Shown here one piece after another: positions 9,011 through 16,010 of a stretch of DNA of 36,949 nt; within the stretch, counting starts at the first letter, position 1, and each line of letters begins with the position of its first letter. The DNA comes from Bacteroides cellulosilyticus DSM 14838 (lineage in GTDB: Bacteria > Bacteroidota > Bacteroidia > Bacteroidales > Bacteroidaceae). A model generated the notes under the pieces. That model was not told the DNA's origin and ran no database searches. It saw nothing but the letters and a program-made list of their open reading frames with translations. Location: positions 259,595-296,543 of the forward strand of contig NZ_EQ973491.1 in assembly GCF_000158035.1 (NCBI RefSeq). Reading direction: 5' to 3'. A program made the position numbers and the translations under genes.

Positions 9011-9862
9011 TTATCCTTGTGTGCGTGCCTTGTTCAGTGCTCCTATCAGATATTTCCCTTTGCTGTTCACTATACTCCACTTGGTTGCGTGTATTATTTT
9101 CCAGACCTCGTTTCCCAGCCGTCCGTAGTCGGACAACTTCAATATCGCTTTCGTATCATTCGGATCGTTGATATGCAGCCCGTCCAGTGCGAGCAAGAGA
9201 CATTCCAGGTTATGGGTATTCTTGTTGTAGGCATATCCCGGAAACTCAATGAAAGAATATTTCCTCCATACCCCGACATCCTCCCCCGGCGGGGGAGTTA
9301 GAGGGGGAAGTTCTCTATTTTCGTTTGCTTTGTTTTGTTCTGTTTTGTTTTGTTCGGAATTGTCGGCATTTTCGGTGAAATTGTCTGCATCCTGCATGCA
9401 ATTTTGAGGGTTTTGCATACCATCGGTCTCTTTATCGACTTTGCCGTCTTTACCGCCTTTATCACTTTCTTCCGTCTTCACCAGCATGTAGGGCAGGGAC
9501 TCTAAGTCCCTTTTCCTACGTTTGGTTGCTTCGAGCCATACTCTCTGGATCTCTACGGAAGTCAGTATTCCGTGTTCCTTATAGGTTTCTTTGTCGAAGA
9601 ACCCCTTTTCCATCAGTGTCTCCACAATTCCCTGCATCTCTTCTTTCGTAATTTCCCTTCCCACTTTGTTGGTGAAGAGTGTACACTGTTCTTCATTCCA
9701 TACCATGTAGTATCCGTTTTCCTTGTATATCTTGCACACTAATTTCATGACTGCCGTTTCCGCTTTCATTCCATACCTGGCTTCTATCAGTTCCATAGCC
9801 ACTTCTTCGAAGAAGCTCACCTGAGTAGGAAAATAAGGTATGCTATTGTATATCATTGCCAT
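9011..9862 (-). CDS. DUF4373 (Lin1244/Lin1753-like) domain protein
   Basis: A 283-residue protein. The N-terminal about 110 residues match the DUF4373/Lin1244-Lin1753 domain, with YFPTQVSFFEEVAMELIEARYG, KIYKENGYYMVWNEEQCTLF and later W.EATKRRKRD. This domain resembles N-terminal regions of phage replication or DNA-binding proteins. A low-complexity, charged linker (about 125-185, rich in Asp, Asn, Glu, Lys) follows, then a C-terminal part with VWRKYSFIEFPGYAYNKNTHNLECLL and IIHATKWSIVNSKGKYLIGAL. Function is unknown; a DNA-binding role is plausible from family resemblance. It follows the SH3-like gene on the same strand with a 39-nt gap, so the two are probably co-transcribed. Confidence 0.75.
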   Translation of the reverse strand: MAMIYNSIPYFPTQVSFFEEVAMELIEARYGMKAETAVMKLVCKIYKENGYYMVWNEEQCTLFTNKVGREITKEEMQGIVETLMEKGFFDKETYKEHGILTSVEIQRVWLEATKRRKRDLESLPYMLVKTEESDKGGKDGKVDKETDGMQNPQNCMQDADNFTENADNSEQNKTEQNKANENRELPPLTPPPGEDVGVWRKYSFIEFPGYAYNKNTHNLECLLLALDGLHINDPNDTKAILKLSDYGRLGNEVWKIIHATKWSIVNSKGKYLIGALNKARTQG

Positions 9863-9901
9863 AACTTCATTCTTTAATTGTTAATCATTAATTGTCAACT
9901 G

Positions 9902-10249
9902 TCAATTGATCGGTCTCCATTCCAGAAAGTTTTCCAGCTGGAAGCTTCTCCACGCCTGTAGTTCTACATCCCAGTAGATGATGTGCCCTTCTATATGATG
10001 TATATCGTATTTCCGACGGAAACATTTTTCGTATGGAAGTAGTGTTGCTTTTACAAACTTGAAGGTTCCGTCCTGTTTGTAGTATGCCACAAGTGCATAT
10101 CCATACTGCATGTGGCTGATGAGGCTTTCAATTCTGTCGGTCATCCATAGTGCTGCGTCTTCCGTGTAGGCTTTTTCGAGCATGATTCGTATTTTCCATT
10201 TCTTTCTGAGTGCTTCATAGATTGAAGCGGGTTTCTTTAGTTTTCTCAT
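9902..10249 (-). CDS. Small SH3 beta-barrel-like (WYL_2/DUF2693-like) protein
   Basis: A 115-residue cytoplasmic protein with a basic N-terminus (MRKLKKPASIYEALRKKWK). The C-terminal half has the pattern DGTFKFVKATLLPY...IIYWDVELQAWRSFQLENF, which resembles the Sm-like SH3 beta-barrel (WYL_2, formerly DUF2693) family seen in Bacteroides mobile and accessory regions. The function is unknown. It lies downstream of a minus-strand promoter and leader terminator (10308-10419), so its expression may be attenuated, and it probably shares a transcript with the DUF4373 gene. Confidence 0.6.
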   Translation of the reverse strand: MRKLKKPASIYEALRKKWKIRIMLEKAYTEDAALWMTDRIESLISHMQYGYALVAYYKQDGTFKFVKATLLPYEKCFRRKYDIHHIEGHIIYWDVELQAWRSFQLENFLEWRPIN

Positions 10250-10307
10250 TGTGTTTAATTTTAAATTATTAATTCTTAGTTCTTTAGTTGGTGTTTATGT
10301 CGGGCAT

Positions 10308-10352
10308 AAAAAAAGAGAAGATATCACTTTGGGGATAAAGCGACATCTTCTC
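10308..10352 (-). terminator. Strong intrinsic terminator or leader attenuator
   Basis: On the minus strand, GAGAAGAT (10352-10345) pairs with ATCTTCTC (10322-10315). The stem continues inward through GTCGCTTT and AAAGTGAT with two G-U wobbles, giving 16 bp closed by a 6-nt loop (ATCCCC). Seven T residues (10314-10308) follow directly. The plus strand has no T-run after the stem, so the terminator works leftward. It lies 59 nt upstream of the start codon of the small SH3-like gene. Confidence 0.8.
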
Positions 10353-10381
10353 GATTTGCGGGGCTTAATCTTTGCTAAAGC
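10308..10381 (-). ncRNA. Candidate short leader RNA or small RNA
   Basis: A minus-strand -7 box TATCTTTG at 10394-10387 predicts a transcription start near 10380. The terminator at 10352-10308 would then end the transcript after about 70 nt. The product could be a free small RNA, or a terminated leader whose read-through expresses the SH3-like and DUF4373 genes. No start codon with a sensible reading frame is seen in this stretch. This is inferred only from promoter and terminator placement. Confidence 0.4.
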
Positions 10382-10386
10382 GGGGG

Positions 10387-10419
10387 CAAAGATATAGTAG
10401 ATTGTATATAGGGTGTCAA
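10387..10419 (-). promoter_or_regulatory. Minus-strand promoter candidate
   Basis: The minus strand reads TTG (10419-10417), a 22-nt spacer, then TATCTTTG (10394-10387), an exact TAnnTTTG match with a spacer slightly longer than usual. The -7 box is also half of a perfect 8-bp inverted repeat (ATCTTTGC at 10368-10375 and GCAAAGAT at 10386-10393), which could be an operator. Confidence 0.5.
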
Positions 10420-10437
10420 TATTTAATTGTTGTCCAT

Positions 10438-10826
10438 TTATTTCTTATCTTTATTCTTGTTTTTATTCTTCTTCTCCATCACTTTTTGTAGATGTTCACC
10501 TCTCCAGATTTCTCCCAATTCTATTTCTATTGTCTTGGCTGATAGTGGAGTATTGCTGTCGGAGAGAAAAAGTCCCCATTCAGCACCCTTGTCTGCCAAT
10601 TCGTGAATGGATATGTTTTCTTTTTTACCGAAAAATCCTTTGTCTCTCCAATTGAGCAGTTCTATCATTCCTTCTTTTCGATATTTGGGAAGTATCCCTT
10701 TTACCACTCTACCTTTAGGGCGTCCGGGTTTTCTCTTAATCTCTGATACATTGCCTCTTAAAGGTGAATTTTCTGCCTGTTTCAGGCCTTTTTTTCAAGG
10801 CTTTTAGCCATCTCTTTTTGTTTCAT
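10438..10826 (-). pseudogene. AT-hook protein with a break in an A7 tract
   Basis: An 89-codon frame (10707-10438, GTG start) stays open well upstream of its GTG and encodes KRKPGRPKGR, a textbook AT-hook, before continuing to KGILPKYRKEGMIELLNW and a Lys/Asn-rich tail. It has no good start of its own. In another frame, an ATG at 10826 starts MKQKEMAKSLEKK, which stops just after a run of seven A (minus strand). Adding one A would join the two into a protein of about 129 residues. Either this is a frameshift mutation or sequencing error, or expression depends on slippage at the A-run. The AT-hook suggests minor-groove DNA binding. An AT-hook gene next to a DNA inversion switch may matter for its regulation, but this is inference. 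Downstream lies the terminator at 10308-10352. Confidence 0.55.
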
Positions 10827-10886
10827 AATTTCACTTATTTAACGTAATAATAAAATATATATTAAATGTTTGATTTGAAAAACGGG

Positions 10887-10918
10887 CAAAGGTAAGCGTT
10901 TCTTTTGTTTACAGGCAA
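10887..10918 (-). promoter_or_regulatory. Minus-strand promoter candidate for the AT-hook gene
   Basis: On the minus strand, TTG (10918-10916), a 21-nt spacer, and TACCTTTG (10894-10887) fit the Bacteroides consensus. It lies about 60 nt upstream of the ATG at 10826. It is outside the invertible segment, so it would be constant whichever way the switch points. Confidence 0.5.
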
Positions 10919-11016
10919 TAGGAGTGATAGAAAAAGTTTTTTTGCTAATAATAAATATGAGGGTAATTTGTTGTATAATAGAGTGATACGTTGCATTTAT
11001 AGGGGTGCCCAAAAAA

Positions 11017-11032
11017 CGTTCGTTTAATGGGC
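11017..11032. repeat. Left inverted repeat of the promoter switch
   Basis: CGTTCGTTTAATGGGC, the exact reverse complement of 11208-11223. The similarity continues inward imperfectly (AAGAT at the same distance in both arms). Preceded by AAAAAA, it reads AAACGTTCGT, similar to recombination sites I recall from other Bacteroides capsule promoters. Confidence 0.85.
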
Positions 11033-11207
11033 ACAAAGATAATGGGTATTTTTTGAATGTGCAAAATGTTTAATAAAAATATTTTTATGCTAGGCTCTTT
11101 TTACTGCTATGTCGCTGATTATCAGTCTAACTTTTTTGTCGATAAATATGTTTAATATCCTTTCATTTTTGTCCTTTTTGAATTTCTTATTTTTCTCAAA
11201 TCTTGAC
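11033..11207. promoter_or_regulatory. Invertible capsule promoter segment (OFF orientation)
   Basis: A 175-bp segment between the two 16-bp inverted repeats, upstream of upxY. On the minus strand it contains TTTG (11065-11062), a 20-nt spacer and TATCTTTG (11041-11034), an exact Bacteroides promoter that fires leftward through the left repeat. No equally good promoter points right. In the family, a site-specific recombinase acting in trans flips such segments. Flipping this one would put the -7 box at about 11199-11206, facing upxY. No recombinase gene is in the window. Confidence 0.8.
11034..11065 (-). promoter_or_regulatory. Promoter inside the invertible segment
   Basis: TTTG, 20 nt, TATCTTTG on the minus strand. 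It ends just inside the left inverted repeat, so transcription would start within or next to the repeat. In the present orientation it drives away from the capsule genes and toward the AT-hook gene. Confidence 0.75.
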
Positions 11208-11223
11208 GCCCATTAAACGAACG
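11208..11223. repeat. Right inverted repeat of the promoter switch
   Basis: GCCCATTAAACGAACG, the exact reverse complement of 11017-11032. It lies about 150 nt upstream of the chosen upxY start, leaving a long untranslated leader when the switch is ON. Confidence 0.85.
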
Positions 11224-11292
11224 ATTAAAAAATACTTTTTTGAGTTTAATGTCTTCGTTTCTATCTTATTAAGTTAAAAAACTATTTGTTTC

Positions 11293-11323
11293 GGTTTGAA
11301 AGAGAATATGTCTCGTTCAAACC
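11293..11323 (+). promoter_or_regulatory. Hairpin in the upxY leader
   Basis: GGTTTGAA and TTCAAACC form an 8-bp stem. After an A/G mismatch it continues with GAGA/TCTC, closing on the 5-nt loop ATATG. No T-run follows, so it is not a terminator. It lies in the 5' leader that UpxY-type antiterminators are known to need, which makes it a candidate RNA recruitment element like the dyad used by the NusG paralog LoaP. That role is inference. Confidence 0.55.
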
Positions 11324-11372
11324 GCGAAGCGCACCCGGAACTATACTGAAATCCTCAATAGTTTTCTTGCAA

Positions 11373-11906
11373 GTGATTGAAAATCAGAAATATTGGTTTG
11401 CCGCCCGTACTCGTGATAAGCAAGAGTTTGCTGTCCGAAAATCCCTAGATAAGTTTAAGGCAGAAGAGGGTCTGGATCTTGATTACTATCTTCCCACGCG
11501 AACTGTGGTATCTCAGCTGAAGTATCGCCGTAAGCGTACTGAGGTTCCTGTTATTCGAAATTTAATCTTTATCTACGCTACCAAGCAAACTGCCTGTGAT
11601 CTTTCCAATGTTTATGGTGTTCGCCTTTATTATATGAAAGACCTTTTCACTCATTCCATGTTGGTGGTCCCTAATAAACAAATGGAAGACTTTATATTTA
11701 TTATGGACTTGAATCCCGATGGAGTCAGTTTTGATAGCGAACCCTTTGCTATAGGGAATAAAGTAAAGGTCATCAAAGGGGATTTTAGCGGCATTGAAGG
11801 TGAGATTGCCACACAAGCCAATAAAAACTATGTTGTTATTCGTATTAAGGGTGTCTTAGTCGCAAGTATTAAAGTCCCCAAGTCTTATCTGAAGCTAATC
11901 AACTAA
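11373..11906 (+). CDS. upxY: UpxY family transcription antiterminator (NusG paralog)
   Basis: A NusG-type specialised elongation factor that prevents premature termination in its own capsule operon. The NGN domain begins IENQKYWFAARTRDKQEFAVRKSL and continues through DLDYYLPTR and RKRTEVPVIRNLIFIYAT. A C-terminal KOW domain follows, with FAIGNKVKVIKGDFSGIEGEIATQ. The frame is open from a TTG at 11286, but that start would put the leader hairpin inside the coding region and add residues the family lacks. The GTG at 11373 (177 residues), or the TTG at 11367, fits better. It is the first gene of the capsule operon, followed 16 nt later by upxZ. Its expression depends on the invertible promoter at 11033-11207. 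Confidence 0.92.
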   Translation: MIENQKYWFAARTRDKQEFAVRKSLDKFKAEEGLDLDYYLPTRTVVSQLKYRRKRTEVPVIRNLIFIYATKQTACDLSNVYGVRLYYMKDLFTHSMLVVPNKQMEDFIFIMDLNPDGVSFDSEPFAIGNKVKVIKGDFSGIEGEIATQANKNYVVIRIKGVLVASIKVPKSYLKLIN

Positions 11907-11922
11907 TTATATATTAATCTCC

Positions 11923-12405
11923 ATGAATTCTTTACTTTCTTGTGCTTTTGAGCTTCAACATGTCGCTCATGAGCTGATGTATCTTGGTATGGACGGTGAA
12001 CCTATCTATTCCGATACTTTTTGTCGGTTGAATAAGGAAGTTCTCGTTAAGTCCAATTCTCTTTTTTCCTCTAAGAGTTCCGATATCGAAGAAGAAGCCA
12101 ATCTGTGTCTGGCACTTTTGATGGGTTACAATGCTACGATCTACGATTATGGAGATAAAGAGCAGAAGAAGCAATCTGTATTAGACCGCGCTTATAACAT
12201 TCTGGAACAACTTCCAGCTTCCTTGCTTAAAGTTCGTTTGCTGACTTACTGTTATGGCGAAATTTATGAAGAGGGTTTGCTTCAAGAAGCTCATTCCATT
12301 ATGGATCAGTGGGACAAAGGAACTTTAACTTCCGAACAAGCGGAAGTTATGGAAGAATTGAAGAATATTGAAGAGAATCAATATCCTTTTGAAATATTAC
12401 AATGA
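11923..12405 (+). CDS. upxZ: UpxZ family transcription antitermination inhibitor
   Basis: A 160-residue, mainly helical acidic protein directly downstream of upxY, with the family-like opening LLSCAFELQHVAHELMYLGMDG.PIYSD and later YNILEQLPASLLKVRLLTYCYGEIYEE. In B. fragilis, UpxZ proteins inhibit the UpxY proteins of other capsule loci, so that one capsule dominates in a cell. Assignment rests on position, size and family resemblance. Downstream of it is the initiating sugar transferase, 18 nt away. Confidence 0.9.
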   Translation: MNSLLSCAFELQHVAHELMYLGMDGEPIYSDTFCRLNKEVLVKSNSLFSSKSSDIEEEANLCLALLMGYNATIYDYGDKEQKKQSVLDRAYNILEQLPASLLKVRLLTYCYGEIYEEGLLQEAHSIMDQWDKGTLTSEQAEVMEELKNIEENQYPFEILQ

Positions 12406-12423
12406 CAAAAATACTTATACCGT

Positions 12424-13059
12424 ATGGAATCTATGGAACAAAATGATCATTTTATTCCTGATGGAATGAATGATTTTGAACGCAGTGTAAAACGCGTTGG
12501 CGATTGTTTGCTGGCTTTTATAGGTCTTATTATTTTTTCGCCTTTATTTTTGATTTGTTATCTCGCGGTAAAGCATGAAGATGGTGGTGCAGCCATATTC
12601 AAACAGGAACGTATTGGACGTTTTGGTCGTCCCTTCTACATTTACAAATTCCGTAGTATGAAGTTGGATGCCGAAAAGTATGGTCCGGCACTTTATGCCG
12701 GTGGTAAAGATGAACGCTTAACAAAAATCGGTAAATTTCTTCGTGAACACCATTTAGATGAGCTTCCCCAACTTTGGAATGTCTTTCTTGGTGACATGTC
12801 TTTTATTGGTCCTCGTCCGGAACGGAAGTTCTATATAGATCAGATTATGGAGCATGATCCTCGTTATCGCTATTTATTTCAGATCCGTCCGGGAGTTACT
12901 TCGTATGCTACTTTGTATAATGGGTATACGGATACAATGGAGAAGATGTTACGTCGGTTGCGGTATGATTTGTTTTATTTGGAACGTCGCTCATGGTTTT
13001 TTGATTTCAAGATACTGTTTATGACGTTTATGAATATTGTGTTTGGGAAAAAGTTTTAA
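12424..13059 (+). CDS. Initiating sugar phosphate transferase (bacterial sugar transferase, PglC/WcaJ-type)
   Basis: A 211-residue monotopic phosphoglycosyltransferase that moves a sugar-1-phosphate from a nucleotide sugar to undecaprenyl phosphate and starts the capsule repeat unit at the cytoplasmic face. There is one N-terminal membrane helix (residues about 26-48). The core motifs are FKQERIGRFGRPFYIYKFRSMK, then HHLDELPQLWNVFLGDMSFIGPRPE, containing the Asp-Glu pair used in catalysis, then PGVTSYATL. The short form without extra N-terminal membrane helices is PglC-like. The sugar donor cannot be read from sequence. A 172-nt spacer follows. Confidence 0.92.
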   Translation: MESMEQNDHFIPDGMNDFERSVKRVGDCLLAFIGLIIFSPLFLICYLAVKHEDGGAAIFKQERIGRFGRPFYIYKFRSMKLDAEKYGPALYAGGKDERLTKIGKFLREHHLDELPQLWNVFLGDMSFIGPRPERKFYIDQIMEHDPRYRYLFQIRPGVTSYATLYNGYTDTMEKMLRRLRYDLFYLERRSWFFDFKILFMTFMNIVFGKKF

Positions 13060-13129
13060 ATATGTTAGTTGCTTTTATTCTGAGAATTACGCTAATCATA
13101 GACTAATAATTAATTTATATAAAAAGGTT

Positions 13130-13204
13130 TGGCTATCTTGTTTATCATTGGACAAAAGGGGTTTACCTGAAGTAGGTCGTAGGCAATAATGTTTTTGATA
13201 GCCA
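13130..13204. repeat. 8-bp inverted repeat in the spacer before the fusion gene
   Basis: TGGCTATC (13130-13137) and GATAGCCA (13197-13204) are 59 nt apart, in the only long spacer (13060-13231) within the front half of the operon. No T-run or clear promoter accompanies them. They could be a leader structure or a chance match. Confidence 0.35.
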
Positions 13205-13231
13205 TGTTCTGAACACTAATAACTAATCATT

Positions 13232-15040
13232 ATGCAAGCAATTATCTTAGCTGCCGGTATGGGAAAACGTTTGGGTGAATTGACCAAAGGTAATACCAAG
13301 TGTATGGTAAACGTTAATGGTATATCACTTATTGATAGAACCTTAACCCAATTATCGAAATTATCGTTATCTCGTATTGTAATTGTAATAGGCTATAAAG
13401 GGGAGAATTTGAAAAATTATGTTGGCGACGAATATAAAGGGGTGAAAATAGAATATATTAACAATCCCGTGTATGACAAAACTAATAATATTTATTCGCT
13501 TTCGTTAGCAAAAAAGGAGCTTCAAGAGGATGATACTTTGCTTATCGAATCGGACTTGATATTCGACGATGCGCTCTTTTCAATGATAGTTGATAATTCC
13601 TATCCGAATTTAGCCTTGGTTGCCAAGTATGAAACTTGGATGGATGGTACGATGGTGCGTATAGATGCGGATTGCAATATCGTAAATTTTGTGCCTAAGG
13701 ATGCCTTTAGATACGAAGATGTAGATGTCTATTATAAGACGGTGAATATTTATAAGTTTAGTCGTGAATTCTCGACAAATGAATATGTTCCTTTTCTTGA
13801 TGCTTATAGTCGGGTGATGGGAAATAATGAATACTATGAACAGGTGTTGCGTGTGTTGACATTGCTTAATTCATCAACTCTAAAAGCTTTACCAATTCAG
13901 GATGAAAAATGGTATGAGATAGATGACGTACAAGATTTGGATATTGCTTCAACTATATTTTCTTGTAGTGAAACTAAGTATGAAGAATATCATAAGCGCT
14001 ATGGAGGTTTTTGGCGTTTCCCTAAATTATTAGATTATTGTTATCTCGTCAATCCATTTTTTCCATCTAAGCGCATGAAGGATGAACTTCGTGCTAATTT
14101 TGATACATTGCTTGCGGAGTATCCTTCAGGAATGTATGTAAATTCTCTGTTGGCGGGGAAATACTTTGGCATTAAGCAGGAGTTTGTGGTGGTAGGTAAT
14201 GGTGCTGCCGAACTTATCAAGGTTGTGATGGAAGAACATACACGTGATAAAGTAGGGGTTATCTATCCTACTTTTGATGAATATCCTAACCGTTTACATC
14301 CGGAGCAAATAGTGGCTTATATTCCCCAAAATACTAACTTCACTTATGCGGCTGATGATTTGATGGATTTTTATGCGGATAAATCAATTTCTTTATTATT
14401 GCTTATAAATCCGGATAATCCGTCTGGAAACTTTATATCCAAGCAGGACGTACTTAGATTGGCATCCTGGTGTGAGGGTATGAATATACGTTTGCTTGTT
14501 GATGAAAGTTTTGTGGATTTTACTACGGGATATGCAGACAATAGTTTACTGCATAATGATATACTTTTGCAATACCCAACTATGATGGTTATGAAATCCA
14601 TCAGTAAATCTTATGGTGTACCCGGTTTAAGATTAGGTGTATTTGCATCTTCTGACGTGGATTTGATAGCTCGTATAAAGAAAGAGATTTCCATTTGGAA
14701 CATCAACTCTTTTGCGGAATTCTACTTGCAAATTTATGGAAAGTATGAAAAAGATTATGCCAAAGCGTGCCAGAAGTTTATAGCAGAGCGTGAAATGTTT
14801 TTTAGGGAGTTGACGCGGATTTCGTATTTGCACGTCATTCCTTCTCAAGCCAATTATTTCTTATGTGAAGTCATAGACAAATATACTTCTGCCGAACTGA
14901 CGCAAAAGTTGATAGAGCATGATGTCATTATCAGTAACTGTGGATTAAAATCAAATATGCGTGGACGGAATTTGATTCGTTTAGCTATTAGAAACAGAGA
15001 GGACAATTCAAAGTTGGTTGATATTTTAAAGTCATTGTAA
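13232..15040 (+). CDS. Fusion: LicC-type nucleotidyltransferase + CobD/HisC-like PLP enzyme
   Basis: A 602-residue two-domain protein. The N-terminal domain (about 1-245) is a sugar-1-phosphate/phosphocholine-type nucleotidyltransferase: ILAAGMGKRLGELT (residues 5-18), NNIYSL, IESDLIF, and the LicC-like WYEIDDVQDL near its end. The C-terminal domain (about 250-602) is a fold-type I PLP enzyme of the HisC/CobD group, with NPDNPSG (393-399), DESFVDF (from Asp424), the PLP Lys459 in SISKSYGVPGLRLG, and a substrate-binding Arg region RLAIRN. CobD-type enzymes decarboxylate O-phospho-L-threonine or -serine; HisC types transaminate phosphorylated substrates. The likely product is a CDP-activated phospho-amino-alcohol or similar. 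The reductase gene follows 5 nt later and a LicD homolog lies downstream. Domain calls are firm; the substrate is inferred. Confidence 0.85.
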   Translation: MQAIILAAGMGKRLGELTKGNTKCMVNVNGISLIDRTLTQLSKLSLSRIVIVIGYKGENLKNYVGDEYKGVKIEYINNPVYDKTNNIYSLSLAKKELQEDDTLLIESDLIFDDALFSMIVDNSYPNLALVAKYETWMDGTMVRIDADCNIVNFVPKDAFRYEDVDVYYKTVNIYKFSREFSTNEYVPFLDAYSRVMGNNEYYEQVLRVLTLLNSSTLKALPIQDEKWYEIDDVQDLDIASTIFSCSETKYEEYHKRYGGFWRFPKLLDYCYLVNPFFPSKRMKDELRANFDTLLAEYPSGMYVNSLLAGKYFGIKQEFVVVGNGAAELIKVVMEEHTRDKVGVIYPTFDEYPNRLHPEQIVAYIPQNTNFTYAADDLMDFYADKSISLLLLINPDNPSGNFISKQDVLRLASWCEGMNIRLLVDESFVDFTTGYADNSLLHNDILLQYPTMMVMKSISKSYGVPGLRLGVFASSDVDLIARIKKEISIWNINSFAEFYLQIYGKYEKDYAKACQKFIAEREMFFRELTRISYLHVIPSQANYFLCEVIDKYTSAELTQKLIEHDVIISNCGLKSNMRGRNLIRLAIRNREDNSKLVDILKSL

Positions 15041-15045
15041 GTAAG

Positions 15046-16008
15046 ATGAAGAATAAAGTTCTTATTGTTCAAAATAAGCACATTTGTGATTTGAATATAT
15101 CACCTAAAGAGTGTGTTAGTTGGGTTAATGAATCATTCCGTATGAAATATGAAGCTCAACTTCCTGCTAAAATAAGCGTTCATCCGCAAGGTAATGATTT
15201 CTTTACTTCTATGCCGGCATTACTGCCTCAGCCTTATCGTTTTTTTGGTGTTAAAGAAGTGTGTCGAATAAATGGTAGAGAACCTGCATTAAGTAGTGAT
15301 ATACTTCTTTATGATAGTATAACAGGGCATTTGCTTGCCTTGATGGATGGGGATTGGATAACAACTATGCGAACAGGTGCAGTTGCTGCATTGTCTATAG
15401 ACAAGTTGAAGAAATCCGATGCGCATACATTCTCTTTTATAGGGTTGGGCAATACAGCTCGTGCGACAGCGATGTGTTTATTATCTTTGTATGCAAATAA
15501 AGACGTGAAATTTCGTTTATTGCGTTATAAGGATCAAGCAGACTCTTTTATAGAAAGATTTCAAGAATATACTAATGCTCTATTTGAGATTGTTGACACT
15601 GTTCAAGAACTGATCTCTGGAGCGGAAATTATCATATCTTGTATAACTGATGCGTCAGATTTAATCTGTACTGATAATACTTTATATAATAAAGGTGTTT
15701 TACTGGTACCTGTCCATACTCGAGGTTTTCAAAATTGTGATTTGTTTTTTGATAAAATTTATGGTGATGATAGAGGCCATGTGTGTGGCTTTAAAAACTT
15801 TAGTAAGTTTAGGGCTTTTGACGAATTTAGTAATGTTCTGTTGAATCGAAATCCGGGTCGTGAGAATGATAAAGAACGGATTATTGCATACAATATAGGA
15901 TTAGGGTTACATGATATTTTATTTGCATGTAAAATATATGAGCGTTTAAATAAAGCCCAATTTCCTTTTTTTATGCAAGAAAAAGAAACTGCTAAATTCT
16001 GGATATAA
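15046..16008 (+). CDS. Ornithine cyclodeaminase/mu-crystallin family NAD(P)-dependent enzyme
   Basis: A 320-residue protein with the OCD/mu-crystallin layout: an N-terminal substrate domain, the motif RTGAVAAL (from Arg109), and a Rossmann domain with GLGNTARA (133-140). Family members include ornithine cyclodeaminase, alanine dehydrogenase, ketimine reductases and SbnB, all acting on amino-acid-derived imines. Because it starts 5 nt after the LicC/PLP fusion gene, it probably works on the same small amine or amino acid metabolite. The exact reaction cannot be read from sequence. The protein is cytoplasmic, and its stop is 2 nt before wzx. Confidence 0.82.
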   Translation: MKNKVLIVQNKHICDLNISPKECVSWVNESFRMKYEAQLPAKISVHPQGNDFFTSMPALLPQPYRFFGVKEVCRINGREPALSSDILLYDSITGHLLALMDGDWITTMRTGAVAALSIDKLKKSDAHTFSFIGLGNTARATAMCLLSLYANKDVKFRLLRYKDQADSFIERFQEYTNALFEIVDTVQELISGAEIIISCITDASDLICTDNTLYNKGVLLVPVHTRGFQNCDLFFDKIYGDDRGHVCGFKNFSKFRAFDEFSNVLLNRNPGRENDKERIIAYNIGLGLHDILFACKIYERLNKAQFPFFMQEKETAKFWI

Positions 16009-16010
16009 TA

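Noticed and set aside
11286..11372. Longer start (TTG at 11286) for upxY
   Set aside because: It would translate through the leader hairpin and add about 29 residues that have no UpxY/NusG character; the family-like sequence begins at about 11373.
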